Origin: Halobacterium wangiae
GTDB lineage: Archaea > Halobacteriota > Halobacteria > Halobacteriales > Halobacteriaceae
Direction: 5' to 3'
DNA length: 64,000 bases
Assembly: GCF_021249345.1 (NCBI RefSeq)
Contig: NZ_CP089588.1
Span: 1,054,001 to 1,118,000, forward strand
Numbering within the stretch: the stretch's first letter is position 1; each line of letters opens with the position of its first letter. A program made the position numbers and the translations under genes. The notes below the pieces were generated by a model. It searched no databases, had not been told where the DNA came from, and saw only the letters and a program-made list of their open reading frames with translations. Below, piece after piece: positions 36,988-44,078 of this stretch.

Positions 36988-37920
36988 ATGAGCGACCTTT
37001 CAGACACCGCTCAGGAGATCCACGACGAGTTCTCCGAGCACGTCGACGCCACAGTCGACGACGTAGAAGAACGGCTACAGACACTGGTTACCGAGTACAA
37101 AGTCCCGGTCGACGAGGCCCGGCGCTCCGTCGAGAACCACTACCTCGACGAGGCTGGCCTCGACCGCGACGACCTCGCCGGCGGGGGCGGCAACGAGACC
37201 GTCCAGGTCGAGGACGTCGACGAACCCGAGCAGTGGGTGGACCTCACCGCGAAGGTCGTCGAACTCTGGGAGCCACGTTCGGACTCCGTCGGGCAGGTCG
37301 GCCTGCTCGGTGACCCGACCGGCACCATCAAGTTCACGAAGTGGGCCAAGTCCGACCTCGCGAACCTCGAGGAGGGGAAGACCTACCGTCTCGGCAACGT
37401 CGTCACCGACGAGTACCAGGGACGGTACTCCGTGAAGCTGAACAAGACCACGTCCATCGAGGAGGTCGACGAGGAGTTCGAAGTCGGCGACAACGAGGAC
37501 GAGGTCGAGGGCGCGCTGGTGGACATCCAGTCCGGCAGCGGCCTCATCAAGCGCTGCCCGAACGAGGACTGCACGCGCGTCCTCCAGAACGGCCGCTGTT
37601 CGGAACACGGCGAAGTCGAGGGCGAGTTCGACCTCCGCATCAAGGCCGTCCTCGACGACGGCCGCGACGTCCACGAGGTCATCTTCGACGAGGAGGCCAC
37701 CGAGGCCCTCACGGGCATCGACCTCGAATCGGCCAAGCAGATGGCGAAGGACGCACTCGACACCACCGTCGTCGCCGACGAGATGCGCGACTCGGTGCTC
37801 GGGCGCTACTACCGCGTCACCGGCCCGACGTTCGGCCGGTACGTGCTCGCCAACGACACCGAGGAACTGGACGCGCCGGCCGACCCGGAGGCCGTGCTGA
37901 TCAAAGCGAGGTCGATGTGA
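36988..37920 (+). CDS. rpa3: Replication protein A, RPA3 type
   Basis: A 310-residue single-strand DNA binding protein for replication and repair. The N-terminal helical part (1-60) precedes an OB fold (about 78-165, with WVDLTAKVVELWEPRSDSVGQVGLLGDPTGTIKFTKWA in parts) and a second OB-like region interrupted by a zinc finger with C190, C195, C204 and H207. It matches the Haloferax Rpa3 type. The following rpap3 gene begins 1 nt after its stop, and the pair is co-transcribed in characterised haloarchaea. Confidence 0.94.
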   Translation: MSDLSDTAQEIHDEFSEHVDATVDDVEERLQTLVTEYKVPVDEARRSVENHYLDEAGLDRDDLAGGGGNETVQVEDVDEPEQWVDLTAKVVELWEPRSDSVGQVGLLGDPTGTIKFTKWAKSDLANLEEGKTYRLGNVVTDEYQGRYSVKLNKTTSIEEVDEEFEVGDNEDEVEGALVDIQSGSGLIKRCPNEDCTRVLQNGRCSEHGEVEGEFDLRIKAVLDDGRDVHEVIFDEEATEALTGIDLESAKQMAKDALDTTVVADEMRDSVLGRYYRVTGPTFGRYVLANDTEELDAPADPEAVLIKARSM

Positions 37921-37921
37921 A

Positions 37922-38512
37922 ATGAGCAACGCACCCACCCGCGAAGTCGCCCGCCGCGCCTTCGCCAGCGAGTTCAACGACGCCGAGTTCACGTTCAAGG
38001 AGTCCGACGACGAGCGCGCGCCGCTGTACGCGCTCCTGCCGACGGGAGAGCGCGCCAACCGCGTGTTCGTCGTCGGCACGCTCACCGAGACGGAGGACAT
38101 CGGCGAGGACTCCGAGTACTGGCGGGGCCGCGTCGTCGACCCCACCGGGACGTTCTTCGTGTACGCCGGGCAGTACCAGCCGGACGCCGCGTCGGCGCTC
38201 CGCGAGCTGGAGACGCCGACGTACGTCGCCGTGGTCGGGAAGCCGCGGACCTTCGAGACGGACGACGGGTCCGTCAACGTCTCCCTCCGGCCCGAGTCCA
38301 TCACGCCGGTGAGCGAGGCCACCCGCGACCGCTGGGTCGTGGAGACCGCCGAGCGCACGATGGAGCGACTCGAGGCCTTCGACGAGGAGGGCAACGAGTA
38401 CGCCGAGCGCGCGAGAGCCGAGTACGGCGAGGACGTCTCCGAGTACCGGCAGGCCGTCCTCGGGGCCCTCGAGGACTTCGATGCGGAAGCGGAAGCAGCG
38501 CCGGACGCCTGA
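37922..38512 (+). CDS. rpap3: RPA-associated protein (COG3390)
   Basis: A 196-residue OB-fold protein of COG3390 that partners RPA3; in Haloferax the two genes form one operon and their products interact. Features are the opening TREVARRAFASEFNDAEFTFKES and the OB strands VVDPTGTFFVYAGQYQPDA. The last 20 residues are acidic. The 1-nt spacing from rpa3 implies translational coupling. Confidence 0.93.
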   Translation: MSNAPTREVARRAFASEFNDAEFTFKESDDERAPLYALLPTGERANRVFVVGTLTETEDIGEDSEYWRGRVVDPTGTFFVYAGQYQPDAASALRELETPTYVAVVGKPRTFETDDGSVNVSLRPESITPVSEATRDRWVVETAERTMERLEAFDEEGNEYAERARAEYGEDVSEYRQAVLGALEDFDAEAEAAPDA

Positions 38513-38550
38513 TCGCCGCCCGACCGCCGGGCGTGCGAGCGTCTGACAAA

Positions 38551-38579
38551 TCCTTATTACGCTTCGCTCGCATAGCGTA
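38551..38579 (+). promoter_or_regulatory. TATA box overlapping an inverted repeat (likely autoregulatory operator)
   Basis: A TATA-like CCTTATTA (about 38552-38559) merges with TACGCT (38558-38563) facing AGCGTA (38574-38579) over a 10-nt spacer. The pair lies between the TATA box and the ATG at 38588, where a repressor would block transcription. The downstream gene encodes a ribbon-helix-helix protein, a class that typically binds short palindromes at its own promoter. Confidence 0.5.
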
Positions 38580-38587
38580 GTAGACAG

Positions 38588-38992
38588 ATGGGGAACAAGA
38601 ACAAGACCATCTCGTTCCGCGTGAACGAGGACACGTTCGACGCGCTCCGCGACATCGCGGAGGAGCGCGACCTCTCGCTGTCCGCGGTGTTCCGGGACTA
38701 CGTCGACTCGCTCGTCGCCCACGACGGCAAGGTCCGGGTCGTACCCGAGAACCAGGCCGAACCGACGGATGGCGAGGAGTTCCCGCCGAGAGTCGAAGTC
38801 CCGAAGAGCTTCGTGCGCGAACACGAGCGCCTCGAACTCGAGGCCCAGCACCTGCGCGACCAGCTAGAGGAGCACAAGGCGTACGTCGACCACCTCCGCA
38901 GTCGGGTCGAGTCCGACGGCGACGTCGAGGAGGTCATCCAGCTCGAAGAGCTCGACGAACAGAACGACGACGAACCGTACCAACTGGGCTGA
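38588..38992 (+). CDS. Ribbon-helix-helix (CopG-like) regulator with C-terminal coiled coil
   Basis: A 134-residue protein. Residues about 5-45 form the ribbon-helix-helix domain (KTISFRVNEDTFDALRDIAEERDLSLSAVFRDYVDSLV). The rest is a coiled-coil helix (about 80-120, heptads of Leu/Val with Glu/Lys) and an acidic tail. RHH dimers bind DNA palindromes; the inverted repeat between its TATA box and start codon is a candidate target. No toxin or other partner gene is adjacent. Confidence 0.85.
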   Translation: MGNKNKTISFRVNEDTFDALRDIAEERDLSLSAVFRDYVDSLVAHDGKVRVVPENQAEPTDGEEFPPRVEVPKSFVREHERLELEAQHLRDQLEEHKAYVDHLRSRVESDGDVEEVIQLEELDEQNDDEPYQLG

Positions 38993-39009
38993 GGTCGCCG
39001 GGCGACCGG

Positions 39010-39192
39010 TCAGGCGAACACGGTCCTGTTTCTGGCCTTCAGCGCGACGAACGCGAGCAGCAGCGCTGCCGTGAGTCCGAGCAGCAGCGACACCCACCAG
39101 TTCTGTGGGGACGCGAGGTAGGCGCTGGTCGCGGCGGCCGTCGAGAGGAAGGCCGTCCCGAGAGCCATCACGGAGAACGTCTCGAACTCCAT
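39010..39192 (-). CDS. Small two-helix membrane protein
   Basis: A 60-residue membrane protein with two hydrophobic helices (about 8-25 and 33-52) joined by a short PQNWW loop and ending in Lys/Arg. No family assignment. It converges on the RHH gene with 17 nt between stops. Confidence 0.6.
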   Translation of the reverse strand: MEFETFSVMALGTAFLSTAAATSAYLASPQNWWVSLLLGLTAALLLAFVALKARNRTVFA

Positions 39193-39441
39193 CGTCTACG
39201 GGTCTGGCAGCCACCGGTAAAACGTTGTCCAGTTGTCGATACGCTACCGGCAGGTTGGTTGTCAGTGTCACGGTCGGGGAACACTTTTGGGTCGCCGGCC
39301 GAGACGAACTGACGCGATGACGTCGAAACACCGAGGGTCGGAGACGGCCCGTGGACGCGTTCCGAGCGACGAATAGCCACTTCTCGACGACTGTAGACGC
39401 GATACCCGACAGCGACGGCGCCGCGAACGGGGGTGAGGTGC
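39193..39441. other. Gene-free gap before the ProRS-like gene
   Basis: A 249-nt stretch without a convincing gene. Small reading frames here are short and lack codon bias. It presumably holds promoters for the divergent 39010-39192 gene and the ProRS-like gene. Confidence 0.5.
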
Positions 39442-40707
39442 GTGCGGCGTAGCGAGGCGTTCCTCCCCACCAGTCGCGAGACCGTCGGCGCCGGCAGCGA
39501 CGCGGCGAAACTGCTGGTCCGCGCGGGGCTGGTACGGCCCTTCGGGAGCGGGCTCTGGGGCGTCTCGCCCGCCGGCCAGCGCGTCCGCGAGAAACTGATC
39601 GCACGAATTCGCGCGGGGATGGACGCGATCGGCGGGCAGGCCGTCAGCCTCCCCGGCCTCCAGTACCGCGAGCGCTGGGCGCAGAGCGGCCGCTGGGGGA
39701 GTTTCGAGGGCGAGATGTTCACCCTCGAGAACCGCGACGGCCAGGCGATGTGTCTCGCGCCCAGCCACGAGGAGGGGATGGTCCACCTCGTCGACGGCCA
39801 GGTGCGCTCGCACGCCGACCTCCCCCTCCTGCTCTACCAGGTCGAGTCGAAGTTCCGCGACGACCACGCGCGCAACGGCCTCGTCCGCACGAAGGAGTTC
39901 ACGATGAAGGACGCCTACAGCTTCCACGTCGACGAAACCGGCCTAGACGAGACGTACCGCGAGGTGCGCGCGGCCTACGACCGCATCCTCGCGGACGTCG
40001 GTCTCGACTTCGCCGTCGTGAGCGCGGACAACAGCGTGATGGGCGGCACGGCCTCCGAGGAGTTCGTCGCGCCCGTCGCCGACGGCAGCGACCGCCTCGT
40101 CTACTGTACGGTCGGCGACTGCCGGTTCGGCGTGACCGACGAACACGACGGCTTCGCCGCCCACGACTCGGGCGGGGAGTGCCCCGACTGTGGCGGTACG
40201 CTCGCGGAGAGCGACGGCATCGAGGTGGCCCACGTGTTCGAACTCGGCACGCGGTACTCCTCGGCAATGGACCTGACCGTCGACGACGCGTCGGGCGAGA
40301 GCCGGGACGTCGTGATGGGGAGCTACGGACTGGGCGTCGACCGCCTGCTCCAGACGCTCGTCCAGCAGCACGGCGGCGAGACGTGTGCGTGGCCCGTCAC
40401 CGACTGGGGCTGCGTCGCCCCCTACCGCGCCGCCGTGATCCCCGTCGGCGACGGTGGGGTGCAGGACGTCGCCGAGGAGATATTCGAGGCCTGCGGCCGC
40501 GAGGACGTGTTGTTCTACGACGATCTCTCCGTCGGCGAGCGCTTCGCGGAGAGCGACCTGCTCGGGATTCCCGCGAAAGTGGTCGTCGGGAACACGTACC
40601 GCGAGGAGGGCGTCGTGGACCTGGAGACGAGCGAGGGGACCCGGCAGTTGGCGCCCGAGAACGTGGCCGACGCCGTCGAGCGGTTCGCCGCGGGCGCTAC
40701 CGAGTGA
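39442..40707 (+). CDS. Bacterial-type prolyl-tRNA synthetase-like protein, editing domain absent
   Basis: A 421-residue class II aminoacyl-tRNA synthetase of the bacterial (not archaeal/eukaryal) ProRS branch. Motif 2 is at about 138-162 (FRDDHARNGLVRTKEFTMKDAYSFH in parts) and motif 3 at 291-303 (VMGSYGLGVDRLL). A zinc-like knuckle with C222, C227, C247 and C250 replaces the roughly 180-residue INS editing domain that bacterial enzymes carry between motifs 2 and 3. The C-terminal anticodon-binding domain (about 325-421) is complete. Such INS-lacking forms occur in alpha-proteobacteria. Start: GTG at 39442 gives MRRSEAFLP; GTG at 39433 is possible. It may be a second, functional or repurposed ProRS. 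Confidence 0.85.
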   Translation: MRRSEAFLPTSRETVGAGSDAAKLLVRAGLVRPFGSGLWGVSPAGQRVREKLIARIRAGMDAIGGQAVSLPGLQYRERWAQSGRWGSFEGEMFTLENRDGQAMCLAPSHEEGMVHLVDGQVRSHADLPLLLYQVESKFRDDHARNGLVRTKEFTMKDAYSFHVDETGLDETYREVRAAYDRILADVGLDFAVVSADNSVMGGTASEEFVAPVADGSDRLVYCTVGDCRFGVTDEHDGFAAHDSGGECPDCGGTLAESDGIEVAHVFELGTRYSSAMDLTVDDASGESRDVVMGSYGLGVDRLLQTLVQQHGGETCAWPVTDWGCVAPYRAAVIPVGDGGVQDVAEEIFEACGREDVLFYDDLSVGERFAESDLLGIPAKVVVGNTYREEGVVDLETSEGTRQLAPENVADAVERFAAGATE

Positions 40708-41155
40708 GTTCGCGTTTCCGCTCGGTCGCGCGCTGGCGTTCGTCCTGCCGGCCGTCGACCTCCGAGAGGTCCTCGACGGCCTCGAGCGTTCGCACCGCGT
40801 CGTCGAGGAACGAGTAGAGGTCGCCGGGGTAGGCGTACACCATGTAGTCGTCGGTCATCACGTTCACCATCGACTCGGGGTCGAGGCCCTCCGCGCGCAA
40901 CTCGAGGAGGTAGCGCACGAACTTCCGTTCGGGGTGGCCGCAGTACGGGTTCGACTGGCAGTCGCAGTCGAGGAAGTCCTGAGAGAAGTCCAGGACCTTG
41001 TCCCGGGTCGCCTCGTTCAGCTCCGAGAGGTCGCCGCTGAACAGCACGTCGAGGGTCGCGCCGCTGAACGCGCTCTTCGGGAACCGGGTGTCGAGCTGGG
41101 AGGCGATCTGCCGGTGGTTCTTGACGTAGATCTTGTCCGTGACGGCCACAGTCAC
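40697..41155 (-). CDS. DUF5814-like haloarchaeal protein
   Basis: A 152-residue protein with a DFLDCDCQSNPYCGHPERKFVRYLLELRA motif block (given in parts) carrying three Cys and a His that could bind zinc. It begins with DKIYVKNHRQIASQL, a segment I associate with DUF5814 proteins that accompany helicases in archaea, although the family name is from memory. It overlaps the 3' end of the convergent ProRS-like gene by 11 nt. Confidence 0.7.
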   Translation of the reverse strand: MTVAVTDKIYVKNHRQIASQLDTRFPKSAFSGATLDVLFSGDLSELNEATRDKVLDFSQDFLDCDCQSNPYCGHPERKFVRYLLELRAEGLDPESMVNVMTDDYMVYAYPGDLYSFLDDAVRTLEAVEDLSEVDGRQDERQRATERKRELTR

Positions 41156-41245
41156 CTCGGAGTAGGCCGCTGGCGTGGAAAAGCGTGTCGTCTACGTGTT
41201 TGCCGGCCTGGCGACTCGTTCGCACGGTCGCCCCCATGTCGTAAC

Positions 41246-41253
41246 GTATTTGA
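41246..41253 (+). promoter_or_regulatory. TATA box of the tRNA-His gene
   Basis: GTATTTGA lies 29-36 nt upstream of the tRNA 5' end. Confidence 0.5.
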
Positions 41254-41281
41254 ATTTCAGTACGCTACCGTTGGATGCAGT

Positions 41282-41355
41282 GTCCGGGTTGGGGTAGTGG
41301 CCTATCCTTCAGCCTTGTGGAGGCTGAGACGCGGGTTCAATTCTCGCACCTGGAC
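41282..41355 (+). tRNA. tRNA-His (anticodon GTG)
   Basis: A 74-nt cloverleaf: acceptor stem TCCGGGT pairing with ACCTGGA, an encoded G at position -1 pairing with C73, a D arm with GGG and G18-G19, an anticodon stem CAGCC/GGCTG around loop TTGTGGA (anticodon GTG), and a T arm GCGGG/CTCGC with the TTCAATT loop. CCA is not encoded. An encoded G-1 removes the need for Thg1-type addition. A T6 run at about 41434-41439 follows. Confidence 0.93.
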
Positions 41356-41466
41356 CTTCTCTCGCGGCGAACCGGGGAGCGACCGCGCAGCGTGTCGCGA
41401 CTCGTTCGCAACCCGTGAAGGCCAGCAGGTGGGCGTTTTTTGTGGGTTCCCGAAGAACAGTTTCGT

Positions 41467-42132
41467 ATGAGCGTCCAGCACGACGACCTGACGTTCGATC
41501 GACTCGGCCACGCGAGCGTACGGATAGAGACCGGCGACGGCCTCGTCGTCTACGTCGACCCGTGGAGCGAGGTCATCGAGGAGGACCGCCGAGACGGCGA
41601 CGTCGTGTTCGTGACCCACGACGACTTCGACCACTACGACCCCGACGCCATCGACGCGGTCGCCGACGACGACGCCACCGTCGTGGTGTACGAGGGAATC
41701 GACACGGCCGACCTCGACCGGGACGAGACCCTGCTGGCCTACGACGAGTCCATCACTGTCCGGGGCATCGACGTGCAGGCGGTCCCGGCCCACAACCGCG
41801 CCGACGGCGAGCACGTCGACGAGGACGGCGAACCGTTCCACGCCGAACACGAGGGCGTTGGCCTCCTGCTCGGCTTCGACGGAACGACCGTCTACTTCAC
41901 CAGCGACACGGACTTCCTCCAGGCGCACAACCACCTCGAGGCAGATGTATTCGTCCCGCCCATCGGCGGCCACTACACGATGGACCGCCACGAAGCCGCG
42001 GAGTTCGCGGAGTCCGTCGACCCCGACCTCGTGTTGCCGGTCCACTACGACACCTTCGACGCCATCGAGACGGACGCGGGGGCGTTCGTCGAGGACGTGG
42101 AGGCCAGGGGCATCTACGTCGAACTGTTCTGA
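41467..42132 (+). CDS. Metallo-beta-lactamase-fold hydrolase (UPF0173-like)
   Basis: A 221-residue MBL-fold protein. The metal motif reads THDDFDHYD with H51, D53, D55 and H56, where the canonical HxHxDH has His at position 53. Later metal ligands are plausible (HNRADGEH, the Asp of TSDTDF and the HYDTFDA His). Substrate is unknown. The start chosen is the ATG at 41467. Confidence 0.83.
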   Translation: MSVQHDDLTFDRLGHASVRIETGDGLVVYVDPWSEVIEEDRRDGDVVFVTHDDFDHYDPDAIDAVADDDATVVVYEGIDTADLDRDETLLAYDESITVRGIDVQAVPAHNRADGEHVDEDGEPFHAEHEGVGLLLGFDGTTVYFTSDTDFLQAHNHLEADVFVPPIGGHYTMDRHEAAEFAESVDPDLVLPVHYDTFDAIETDAGAFVEDVEARGIYVELF

Positions 42133-42240
42133 CGGCGCCTCACACGCGTTCGGTCGAGCGCCCCGACGTTCGCCACGTTCGAGGTAGAACCCCGGGCGCA
42201 CGTCGAAACACCTAATCGGGCCGCCACAATTGGTGGGGGC

Positions 42241-43008
42241 GTGATACACCGCAGAGCCCTCCTGGCCAGTGTCACGACTGGCGTGACCGCCGCACTCGCC
42301 GGCTGTACCGGCCTGTTCGGCGACGAAGTGGTCCAGAACGACAGCCACACCTACGACGTGTCCGGCGACGACCCGCTGGCAGTCCGGAACCGGAACGGCG
42401 ACGTCTCGGTCGAGCGCCACGACGGGAGCCAGGTCGAGGTGGACGTCGAAATGCGCGGTCCTTCGGAGGACGCCGTCGACAGCGTGTCCGTCAGCGGCGA
42501 GCAACGCGACGACGCGTTCGTCGTGGACGTCCGGGGCGACGGCTCCTCCGAGTGGTGGACGAGCGTGAGTGTCGACCTCTCCGTCCGCGTGCCGGGGTCG
42601 CTACCCGTCGAGACGGTGCGCACGACGAACGGCGACGTCGACGTGAACGACGTGGCTGGCGCGGGCGCGTTCCACACGATGAACGGCGGGGTGACCGTCC
42701 GGGGCGTCGAGGCGTTCGCGAGCGCGGTCACGACGAACGGCGACGTGAACGTGGACGTCCCCGCACCACTGGACGGCGACGCGACGATCGAGACGGAGAA
42801 CGGCGACGTGGACGCCTCGCTCTCGCAGGATCTGGACGCCACGGTGTCGGCGACGACGACCAACGGCAGCGTCGAGGTCCACGAACTGGACATGGCGGAC
42901 GCGGACGTGAGTGGCAGGAGCGTCTCGGGGACGCTCGGCGAGGGGACGTACGACCTCTCGGTGGAGACGACGAACGGCGACGTCGACCTCCGGGCGCTCG
43001 AGGAGTAG
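42241..43008 (+). CDS. DUF4097-like beta-helix lipoprotein
   Basis: A 255-residue exported lipoprotein. The signal has twin Arg at 4-5 and a lipobox LAGC with C22, so Tat export and lipid anchoring are likely. Repeats of a NGDVxV type (RNGDVSV, TNGDVDV, MNGGVTV, TNGDVNV, ENGDVDA, TNGSVEV, TNGDVDL) build a beta-helix-like fold as in DUF4097 proteins. Function is unknown. The start is GTG at 42241. Confidence 0.85.
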   Translation: MIHRRALLASVTTGVTAALAGCTGLFGDEVVQNDSHTYDVSGDDPLAVRNRNGDVSVERHDGSQVEVDVEMRGPSEDAVDSVSVSGEQRDDAFVVDVRGDGSSEWWTSVSVDLSVRVPGSLPVETVRTTNGDVDVNDVAGAGAFHTMNGGVTVRGVEAFASAVTTNGDVNVDVPAPLDGDATIETENGDVDASLSQDLDATVSATTTNGSVEVHELDMADADVSGRSVSGTLGEGTYDLSVETTNGDVDLRALEE

Positions 43009-43009
43009 T

Positions 43010-44053
43010 CTACTCGTCGGTGCGCTCGACGCCGTCCAGTGAGAGCACGAAGTCGGCGCCGAACGCCGACGACGGCGTCTGGAAGCCCACCGGGGCGTCG
43101 CCGTCGAGCGCGCGCTGGGCTGCCGTGGTCGCAGCGTCGACGGTGAGCGCGTACGTCTCCGGGGTCACGAGTCGAGAGACGACCGTCTCCCCGGTCCGCT
43201 CGTTCCTGGCTTCGCCCCAGACGAAGGCCCGCCCCGACGCGCGCGCCTCGGCATCGGGGCCGGAGACGAACCGGCGGACGGCGCGCTGGAGGAGGGCGTT
43301 CACGGGATCGGCGTCCAGGACGGGGCCGAGGTGGCGGACGGCCCTGAGGGCGCGGCGCGCGTTCGCCGGCACCGGCACGTACACCTCGACGTTCTCGACG
43401 CCCGTCGAGTGGTAGGCCGTCGAGACGTCGCCCCACGGGAACGTGACTGCGGTGCGCTCGCCGTTCCCGAAGTCGATGCGGCGCTCGCGGTGAGCGGGCG
43501 GCACGGAGACGACGCGGCCGTCCCGACGGACCGCCCCGCCGTCGCCGATCTGACGGAGTGCGGTCGCGGCCGTCCCCGGTGAGAGGCCGCCGTGCGGTTC
43601 GAAGCCGAGGGCGAGGTGCGTGGCGCTCGGGAGGCGGTCGACGAGGTGCGCCGCGAGGCAGTCGGTCGGCACCACGTCGAAGCCCACCCCCGGCAGGAGC
43701 GCCATCCCGGCGTCCGCGGCGTCGGCGTCGTGGGCCGCCAGCGACTCGAAGACGGGGAGTTCGCCGGTGATGTCGAGGTAGTCAGTCCCCGTGGCGAGAC
43801 AGGCGCTCGCCAGCGGGCCGGCGGTGTCGACGAACGGCCCGGCACAGTTCAGCGCGACGTCGACGTCGTCGAGATGCGTCGCGGGGTCGTCGTCGAGGGA
43901 GAACGCTCGCGTCTCACAGTCCAGTCGCGTGCCGACGCGACCGAGTTCCGCGGCGTTCCGCCCCGCGAGCACGGGGTCGAGGCCGCGCTCGACGGCCTCC
44001 TCGGCGACCAGTTCGCCCGTGTAGCCGTACGCGCCGTAGACGAGCAGCGTCAT
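43010..44053 (-). CDS. Saccharopine dehydrogenase-like oxidoreductase
   Basis: A 347-residue NAD(P)-dependent enzyme of the saccharopine dehydrogenase / trans-acting enoyl reductase family. The Rossmann fold starts at VYGAYGYTGELVAEE (residues 4-18), and DYLDITGELPVFE plus GVGFDVVPTDCLA are family segments. Relatives reduce enoyl groups of lipids or polyketides; the substrate here is unknown. The start ATG at 44053 was preferred to a longer upstream extension lacking homology. Confidence 0.85.
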   Translation of the reverse strand: MTLLVYGAYGYTGELVAEEAVERGLDPVLAGRNAAELGRVGTRLDCETRAFSLDDDPATHLDDVDVALNCAGPFVDTAGPLASACLATGTDYLDITGELPVFESLAAHDADAADAGMALLPGVGFDVVPTDCLAAHLVDRLPSATHLALGFEPHGGLSPGTAATALRQIGDGGAVRRDGRVVSVPPAHRERRIDFGNGERTAVTFPWGDVSTAYHSTGVENVEVYVPVPANARRALRAVRHLGPVLDADPVNALLQRAVRRFVSGPDAEARASGRAFVWGEARNERTGETVVSRLVTPETYALTVDAATTAAQRALDGDAPVGFQTPSSAFGADFVLSLDGVERTDE

Positions 44054-44078
44054 GTCACCGCGTATGCTCTCGGACTCC

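Noticed and set aside
41282-41470. tRNA-His as integration site of a mobile element
   Set aside because: No integrase gene, no repeat of the tRNA 3' end and no foreign-looking block is visible downstream.
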